The notes beneath the pieces were generated by a model. The model searched no databases, had not been told where the DNA came from, and saw only the letters and a program-made list of their open reading frames with translations. A stretch of 38,618 bases of DNA from assembly GCA_004335635.1 (NCBI GenBank), contig QAXH01005393.1, forward strand, positions 5,101-43,718, given 5' to 3'. Positions within the stretch are counted from its first letter, which is position 1. Each line of letters begins with the position of its first letter. Source of the stretch: Chloromonas sp. AAM2 (taxonomy: Eukaryota > Chlorophyta > Chlorophyceae > Chlamydomonadales > Chlamydomonadaceae). This document shows positions 32,201 to 38,618 of this stretch, piece by piece. A program made the translations under genes and the position numbers.

Positions 32201-33803
32201 AAAATATTGGGCATGATTCAAAGGCTAGCTTGTTCTAGAAACCCAAACGCACCCAGAACATTGATTGTAGCCAGGTCCATTCTCATGCTGGCGACCTTTA
32301 GCCCCAAGTCCACCAAAACAAACCCAACACAGACGAAACCAAGAGTGGGTTACGTCAGGGCTAGGGTTAGGTTGAGGTTGGGGGTTGGAGCTAGGGTTTA
32401 GTTTAGCCAGATCCAACCGACCTGTTTAGTCACAAACCAACAAACAAATCCGAAAATCCGACAAGGAATAGCTTTTCAAGAAGATGGTCGCTGCTGCGCA
32501 GCTGATTCCGACTGAATCCAGGGTTTGGTACGAAAACGTGCTAGGGTTTAGCTCATGTGGAAGGTTTAGGGTTTGGGCATGTGTCTTTGCCCAGCGACAG
32601 TAAGCACCCCCCCCTGCGCCTGGTAAATCCCTTTGCCCCCAGCTCCAGCCCAGCCCTAGGGCCACACCACGTCAGAGGATATCCGATACTACCTCTCAAT
32701 ATCGCTCAAAACTGCTAGGGTTACATTAGGGTTAGGCCACTTACGTCTGAGAATATCCGGTACCACTTGCCGTAGTTCACGCTGTCGCAGTCCTTCACAG
32801 TCAGCGCCATGTACGTTAGCATCCAGGGGTGGGGCCGGCCGAGGGCAGCCCGCACCTTGCCCCACCTGCACAGGCGGCGTTAGTTGGGCTGTGTCGGTTC
32901 ATGTTCGTTAAGATGAAGTTGAGGACAGATACCAATGTCACAAATCTCCGTCCGTTGCCTCTAGTGAGCACCATAACATGCTGTCTCTCTCACTCTCTCA
33001 CTCTCTCACTCTCTCACTCTCTCACTCTCTCACTCTCTCACTCTCTCACACACACGCACATAAATTCTGTCCCTCTCGCTCTCAACCTCACCCACACCAC
33101 ATTCTGTCCCTCTCACCCACACCCACACCCTCACCTTCCCTCGGCGTGCCCATGCAGGAACTGCAGCACCTCCAGTGCCCGCCCCACCAACTGACTGGCA
33201 GCGGCCAGTTCAGCCGCCTCTTCGTCCACACCTGGGGCCGCCTGCAGGGAGCCAGCGGTTTGTAACCGCCAGTTGTTTTGTAACTGCCAGGCAGTTGTGA
33301 CTGCTAGCCAGAGCCTACAATTGTTCAACCCTGCCTCACTGCCCAGTTCCCCAACACAACTCCAGGAGATGGCCCTACCCATTCTGAGACTCGTTCTGAA
33401 TGCACTCCACCCATCCCACGCACCTGTGTGCCCCCTAACCCTAACCCTAACCCTAACCTAATCCTAACCTAACCTAACCCTAACCCTAACCTAACCCTAA
33501 CCTAACCCAAAACTAACCCAGAATAACCCTAACCTAACCCTAACCCTACCTCTAAACCCACCTTTAACCCTAGCCTTTACCGTCCCACGTGCCTGTGTGT
33601 AGTTGAACGTGATGGGCACCTCCCACACCGGCTCTGCCTGAAGGTCCGAGGCGAGCCACATCAGTTCGTGGATGCCCAGGCCCCCATCAACCCTGCAACA
33701 AAGAACAGACGAGGGCTGGGGTTGGATGACAAGCAACAGTAGATCAAGGCTGTAGTCAAGCAGGATAGCGGATACGAGCTCATGGGGTTATAGATAGATA
33801 GAT

Positions 33804-33869
<66 letters not shown>

Positions 33870-36800
33870 CCAGGCAGGCAGGCAGGCACAGACATGCAGA
33901 CACACCCCACACCCCAGAAACACTCCCAAATAGACAGTCAAACACAAACTGCCTCAGCCGTACAGCCGTACAGCCGTACAGCTTACACAGGCACAGACAG
34001 GCGGGCACAGTTCCTCAGACAGCGACACGAGGCAGAGGCTAAGGTTAGGGCTGCACTCAGGCCCTGGCTAGCTAAGGCTCGGCCAGGGTCAGGCTAGAGT
34101 CAGGCTGAGGGCACACCTACCACAAGTTCGGCGCATCGGGGTGTTCATATCCAGGCCTCGCTGTGGCCGAGCTCAGACCAGACTGCCAACTGCAACCAAC
34201 CAGCCAACAGACAACAGACAATCAACAAACAAGCACCTTGCAGCAAACCACTGGCAGCCAAGCCAGTGACGAGCAGTCTGAACAAAACAAGGCACATGGT
34301 GCATGTCATGCCGCGCCATGCACAGGCCACGTTGGGTTGACGTGCATATCCTGGTTGCTGATACAGGGTTGGCAAAGCTCAGCTTTAGGTGGCTTGGCAT
34401 TGGCATATGCACCACCTGGGCTGCTAGGCCCCGTCCCGAACTGATGCATTGCCAGGCAAAACAAATCAACATGCAGCTAGGCCATGTCCAGGGCTAGCTA
34501 AGGGTAGCCAGGGGTGGCTAGGGTTGTGTGGGCAGCAGAAAGAAACGTAGATTAAAACAGATTGATTACTACTGATGCCACTAGTTAGTACTTGCCTAGC
34601 ACTTGCACCTTCGCTGTGTTTGTTTGTTTGTTTGTGTTCCTACCTTGACTGTCTGGTTGCCTATAGGTACCAACAGGTGCACAGGTACAGCGAAGCCTAG
34701 CGCTCGCACCTTGGCTGCCTTGTGCCGTCCAGCACCGATGCGTCTGCCGGCGGATCAGCATGCAGCGCATGCGGGCTGGCAAAGCGCAGAAACCGTGGCT
34801 TGAGGTCCCTCAGGTGTGACAAGGCTGAGGGGTTGAAGAGTGAGGGGGAGGGCGCAGCCCCGGTGGCGGGGAGCAGGGGGGCCAGGGAAACCCAGTCCAG
34901 GTCCACCGATCCAGGCCCCTGCACATCCAATGAAAAACAGCTGACGATCAAGGTGACGGATTTAGAGGTTTGGGGCAGATTTTGGAATCTGATTTTGATT
35001 GAAAATTAGAATCAAAGAAGATTTTGAATAAAAAAACAGATTTTGAAATTTGGAGATTTGGCGAGGTTGATTGTGGATCTCGAGCCCTGCGCCCTGGGTG
35101 TGCACGCATGTGTGAATCGCTTGTACAGCTAGCTTTGTGATCAAGGTGGTGTGCTCAGCGGGACGCAGCACAGCAAAGGACAGAGTTTAAAAAGGGGCAT
35201 GCCGATTCGTACCCCTGCTGGTTGACTGAACACAAACACACAGGCGACACAGAAAACTGCCATACAGGCTTCAGAGTGTGACGGTCAGTCTCTAAACAGA
35301 GCCAGACGCTCCCCAAACCAAAACGACCCTGAGCTTACCGTATCATCGCTAGATTTAGTCGAAAGAAATCGCCCGTAATTCTGAAACTCGACCTATTCTT
35401 GCAAGGCGGTGGAAATTATCGGTTTCGGAGCGACGGTTTCGACCAATTGGCACTGCTTCAGTTGCCTGCCTGATGGCTGGCAGTGGCATTGCGTGACGAA
35501 CTGATTTGAGGACACTGCATGGCACTCCACCTTGTTGGCTGTGACTAGTACTTCGGGCTCGACTTGGGGTTGGCGGCTGCCCTTTGCGGTTCGACTAACT
35601 TTGCGTTGAGGTAGAAAATGGGCCCCGATTGATGCGACTTTCGACTTATTTTTGCGTTTTCTGTAAAAATTCTCGGCTCCGGCGGGGTTCGACCTATTAT
35701 GCGTTTCGACCGGATTTTTGCGATGATACGGTAGCCTATCCAGGCCAAACCTTAGCCCAGTTTAACATCCTGTCTCCTCTAAAATAATAATCATAGCCAA
35801 CCCTAGCCCAACCCTAGGCGCACAGACCTTGAACGTAATGACCAGTCGTGCTGCTCTGCTGCTTATGTTAGGCGTTAGCGTGTCAGTCAGTAGTTCCCAA
35901 CTCTCAGCCAGCAGATCCGTCCGTTGCACACTGGCTAACACTGTCGGCTCCTTGCGCTGGTGTTTGTCATCGTCATTGCCGTCCTCTCCACCTTCCAACA
36001 GACTAACTGACAACTGACGTACGTCCGCCTGCAAAAAGAAACCGAAATCACGTGCTTCCGTTTAACAGGCGTTTTAGTCAGCTGGCAGGCAATCAGGTGC
36101 TCATTGAATGGCACAACGGTTCAGACAGGTACTACCCAGCACCAGCACCTGTTCAACCAATTGTAATGGCAGAAAGCTTTGGAGCGTGGGCAGTTGCAAG
36201 ATAATGCTGATGCTGCTGCTGATCATGAACTGATCCTGCACCCACTTACCTTCATTTACATCTGTTGATATCACAAGCCACGGGATGGGACGATCATAAT
36301 GCATGACTACAGCCTCACCTACCTTCATGCTGCGCCACCGCATGCGCACTACGTACGCCGTGCCTAATGTGACAGCGAACCCTTGCAAGCTCACGCCTTC
36401 ATTAATCAGCTCACCATGGGCAGCGCCGACCTGCAAAACCACATGTCACATGTGTCACACGAACTGATGGAAACGCTTGCCCGCATGTCACGCACGGTGC
36501 TGGAAACGTCTTGCAAACCAGCCGTTGTGACGGTATGTCAAGCCGTACAAACCACTTGAGAATGGAGGGACATCCTCTCAACGCCAGGCTCCATCCATGC
36601 TCCGTTATGATCATGTAGAAGCAACTGACAGCTTGGACAAGCTGATTGACAGGTTTGATTCCAAGTCGTGCCTCTCAACCCTCCATGCAAACCATGCTAT
36701 GGTTTGAACGATTGGTGCGTGTCTGCTCCTACCTTACCTTCTCCCCCATGCGCCTTTTATGCTGACCCTTATGCACATACACATGCCCATGCCCACGCCC

Positions 36801-38443
36801 ATGCCCATGTGCCCATGCACATACTCATGCACATACACATGCCCATGCCCACGGCCATGTGCCCATGTGCCCATGCACATACTCATGCACATACACACGC
36901 CCACGCCCATGCCCACGCCTATGCCCATGTACCCTTCATGCTAACCCTCATGCCCATGCACCTGTCAGGCCAGCCCTCTTGCACATACATCCTCCCCCCC
37001 CCATGCCCATGCACACACCCATGCCCATTCCCATGCACACACCTGCAGCCTGACTGCATGAGGGTCCCCTAGCTGCTGCAGCAGCTGCACGCGCATGTTG
37101 GTCGAGACTCGCCATGACGTGCGTGCTCTCGGCACGGCAGTTGACACTGGGTGGTTGACGGTTGGTAACTGCTCTAACTGATCTAAAGTCAGCTCTCCCA
37201 CGCTGGATGGAAGGCTTTTCACGCCTGCACGTGACAGACGTAAGCTTGAGCAACGTCCAGAAACCGAAGTAACGGTTTGCATTGACAGCCATACAAGCAG
37301 GGCTTGAATCCACTTGCATGGAGTGGTGCGAGTGTGAAAGCACGGTCATTGTCAAGGTCTGACATGATTAGCACGACCATTGTCAAGGTCTGATATACAT
37401 GACTGGCTGTCAGATCAGGAAAAGGGCACTTGAGCGCATGTGCGCACCTGCTGCCCCGCTGGTCCTCTGCTGGCCTGCTCCTGTGGGGGTGCCCGCCTTG
37501 GCCCCGCCTTCGTCCTTGGGGTGCTGCTTGAACCAGGTGAAGGCCGCAAAGTTCATGTCGTACAACAACTCTCCCTGTAAGTGCGCACGACACGCAACCC
37601 GTCCCGTCAGGACGTGTGAATCGGCCTGTATCAGGACACGTGGACCTGTCAACTACTCATCACCCAAGTGCGCAACACGCTGGCAACACTCTGGCCTGTC
37701 AATGATGGTGCTGTGTTCTTCCTCCTTGTCAGGTGGGCTGCGGTGCTGTGAACTGCATTGATGAACGAGAGAAGTAAAGGCTTCAGCCAACAGTCAAGCA
37801 GTGATGTTCAGCATGCCAGAGTACAGATGGGATCTAAGGCAAGACTTCACCTCACGCTGAATGAGAACGACCGGTACAGATGGAGTTCCAGGCTGTGGCC
37901 TGTGAGAGACCGCTTGTGCTGTGACTGTTCTGTGACGTCAGAGTGAGAATAACGACTCTGAGACCTGTCAATCCTATCATATCGATGCGGTCAGGATAGT
38001 ACCTCGAGGGGTGACCACCACCATTACTATCATGGTGTGTTGCAATCCCCTTCACTTGTCCCTCCCGTCTTGTGAGAAGGAAGCCAAGAACAACTAGTTC
38101 TTGAGAGCAGCCAACCCTTGAAGTTCACGACCAAAGCATGCACGTGTTCTTGAATGAACAAAACATAGTAAGTATCTCCCGTTGTTACTTGCAACTGACC
38201 AACCAACCAACTAACATCAGCACACCTGGCCCCACAGCTGCCGAACTGCCATAATGCCCAGCAACAACAGCCGACTCAACCAACCAACCAACCAACCAAC
38301 CGACTGACCGTTAGAAACGCCTCCAGTGCCAGGTCCTCTGGACTGAGAGTCACTCCGTACATGAGCGGGCTGATGGGCTGAAGATCGTCCAGGGACACCA
38401 GAATGCATGTGCCGGGGCATGGATTGGGTTTGGGCGCAGGACC
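26272..38443 (-). CDS. GH51 alpha-L-arabinofuranosidase-like protein, probably non-catalytic, 5' end beyond window
   Basis: Exons, 5' to 3': 38309-38443, 37448-37574, 37043-37224, 36323-36430, 35828-36028, 34710-34918, 34121-34156, 33581-33692, 33135-33241, 32745-32865, 31861-32013, 31586-31705, 31158-31268, 29548-29694, 29117-29253, 26789-28412, 26272-26391. All phases agree (1250 codons with stop). Landmarks of plant GH51 enzymes appear in order: VDLDWVSLAPLLP, LRDLKPRFLRF, RPGYEHPDAPNLW, GGLGIHELMWLASDL, WGKVRAALGRPHPW, DWYEMSLYP, AAVAEAGLMAALER, RTPSYHVQELFSKHM, VAVKVVNWGATQQDVTLQLW, LPPYSLSVLVVDL. The family hydrolyses terminal arabinofuranose from polysaccharides. Here the acid/base motif GNE reads TVK (about visible residue 430), the nucleophile SEY segment reads LILATAAT (528-535), and RFPGG reads RFASP. 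The frame is intact, so this is more likely a pseudoenzyme than a dead gene. The weakest splice site is the acceptor of 34121-34156. An upstream exon beyond 38618 is expected. Confidence 0.8.
26789..28412 (-). CDS. Large GH51-like exon with disordered insertion
   Basis: A 1624-nt exon, far longer than the other exons (36-209 nt). Its first roughly 370 codons are Gly/Asp/Ser/Gln-rich low complexity, including a GLH tandem repeat (27587-27631). The GH51 C-terminal region then resumes at RFDSTLDAAK, VAVKVVNWGATQQDVTLQLW. Together with exon 29117-29253 the insertion is about 400 residues. It lies between the end of the catalytic barrel and the beta-rich C-terminal domain. Confidence 0.75.
28641..28855. 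repeat. 19-bp minisatellite, about 11 copies
   Basis: Unit CATCATGCGATGGATGTAC with single-base variants, in the GH51-like intron between exons 26789-28412 and 29117-29253. Confidence 0.95.
29846..30360. repeat. 15-bp minisatellite, about 34 copies
   Basis: Unit CGCATGCAGTCGAGT with variants (CACTTGAAT, CAGTTGAGT, CACTCGAGC). The unit is a multiple of three and lacks stops in several frames, so long RMQSS-type (plus) and CDSTA-type (minus) open frames arise. It lies in the GH51-like intron between 29548-29694 and 31158-31268; the rest of that intron has no other gene. Confidence 0.95.
30955..31157. repeat. Degenerate CCCTAG/CCTTAC telomere-like array
   Basis: Irregular CCCTAGCC, CCTTAGCC and CCTTACCCTAG units. 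In gene sense this is GGGCTAGGGTAAGGCTAGGG, starting at the donor of GH51-like exon 31158-31268. Confidence 0.9.
31312..31470. repeat. 20-bp minisatellite, about 8 copies
   Basis: Unit GCACCGCTCCAAACCAGCTC, alternating with ACGGCTC variants, in the GH51-like intron between exons 31158-31268 and 31586-31705. Confidence 0.95.
32745..32865 (-). CDS. GH51-like exon covering the acid/base position
   Basis: Clear CAG acceptor and GAC/GTAAGT donor. It encodes WGKVRAALGRPHPWMLTYMA followed by LTVKDCDSVNYGKWYRIFSD. Plant GH51 enzymes, as I recall them, have RYVAxGNEDC here, with Glu as acid/base. The flanking Y..A....DC and NYGKWY match, so the alignment is well anchored and the Glu position is Lys. 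Confidence 0.8.
32975..33055. repeat. (CTCTCTCA)n tandem repeat
   Basis: About nine 8-bp units and an ACACAC tail in the intron between exons 32745-32865 and 33135-33241. Confidence 0.9.
33428..33575. repeat. Interstitial telomere-like (CCCTAA)n array
   Basis: Mixed CCCTAA and CCTAA units. In gene sense it is a GGGTTA-rich run close to the donor of GH51-like exon 33581-33692. It is inside a gene, so it is interstitial and not a chromosome end. Confidence 0.95.
33789..33888. repeat. (GATA)n/(GGCA)n microsatellite
   Basis: Three to four GATA units followed by about 22 GGCA units in the intron between exons 33581-33692 and 34121-34156. Confidence 0.95.
35336..35733. mobile_element. 398-bp inverted-repeat element (MITE-like) in GH51-like intron 5
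   Basis: Perfect 14-bp terminal inverted repeats TACCGTATCATCGC at 35336-35349 and 35720-35733. They can also be read as TA target duplication plus a 12-bp repeat, as in Tc1/mariner-type elements. Similarity extends inward to a GTCGAAA block on both sides. The interior carries several variants of TTCGACYTATTTTTGCG, dense near the right end. No transposase is visible. The remainder of this intron (34919-35827) has an AT-rich stretch at 34970-35060 and nothing else recognised. Confidence 0.7.
36770..37042. repeat. CATGCCCATGCACATAC-type degenerate tandem repeat
   Basis: Short irregular units of CCCATG and CACATA. The array reaches the donor of GH51-like exon 37043-37224, so that intron begins inside it. 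Confidence 0.9.
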
Positions 38444-38445
38444 CT

Positions 38446-38618
38446 GCATGTATGCCACCAGACCAGTGCACGCAACAGGGGTGTAGCATGTATGCCACCA
38501 GACCAGTGCACGCAACAGGGGTGTAGCATGTATGCCACCAGACCAGTGCACGCAACAGGGGTGTAGCATGTATGCCACCAGACCAGTGCACGCAACAGGG
38601 GTGTAGCATGTATGCCAC
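38446..38618. repeat. 40-bp minisatellite, 4.3 copies, continuing past the window
   Basis: Unit beginning GCATGTATGCCACCAGACCA, at 38446, 38486, 38526, 38566 and 38606. The leftmost copy carries the acceptor of GH51-like exon 38309-38443: in gene sense the copy ends ATACATGCAG at the splice site, where the other copies read ATACATGCTA. Confidence 0.95.

Noticed and set aside
33428..33575. True telomere
   Set aside because: The array is degenerate, short and lies between two exons of the GH51-like gene.
35545..35748. Lys/Arg-rich minus-strand frame inside the inverted-repeat element, possibly a transposase remnant
   Set aside because: The frame follows the reiterated subterminal motif, is only 67 codons long and shows no transposase signature.

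Overview
The window looks like nuclear DNA of a green alga (Chlorophyta, probably Chlorophyceae). All three genes I can recognise are intron-rich, with GT-AG introns and exons that stay in phase across every junction I propose. TGTAA-type poly(A) signals sit downstream of two predicted 3' ends. CCCTAA/TTAGGG-like arrays and many CATG-containing minisatellites fill the introns. I see no operons or prokaryotic signals. The species assignment is inference only.

Layout. (1) 43-10187, minus strand: an INPP4-like phosphoinositide 4-phosphatase with 17 exons, including proposed micro-exons of 18 and 21 nt. Its catalytic motif CKSGKDRT is in the leftmost exon and its 3' end lies beyond the left edge. 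(2) 10684-18848, plus strand: a complete 12-exon SAC1 phosphoinositide phosphatase of 703 residues, with the motif CIDCLDRTN, two C-terminal membrane segments and a terminal KKAA. An assembly gap of 486 N lies in its intron 6. (3) 18849-26271: a poorly resolved stretch. It holds a 422-residue Ser/Pro-rich open frame (21039-22307) and two spliceable candidate terminal exons (24834-25160). (4) 26272-38443, minus strand: 17 exons of a GH51 alpha-L-arabinofuranosidase-like protein whose 5' end lies beyond the right edge. The fold-level match is clear, but the positions of both catalytic glutamates are replaced, and a roughly 400-residue low-complexity insertion splits the C-terminal part.

How the genes relate. 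The INPP4-like gene and SAC1 are head to head with about 0.5 kb between their likely starts. Both enzymes act on phosphoinositides: INPP4 makes PI3P from PI(3,4)P2, and SAC1 mainly hydrolyses PI4P at ER/Golgi membranes. A shared bidirectional promoter is therefore plausible. The GH51-like gene converges on them from the right and has no evident functional link.

The strongest hunt items are the apparently catalytically dead GH51 protein, the INPP4/SAC1 divergent pair, a diverged duplicate of the SAC1 pre-catalytic exon inside the preceding intron, a 398-bp inverted-repeat element in a GH51 intron, and the repeated tendency of tandem arrays to begin exactly at splice sites.
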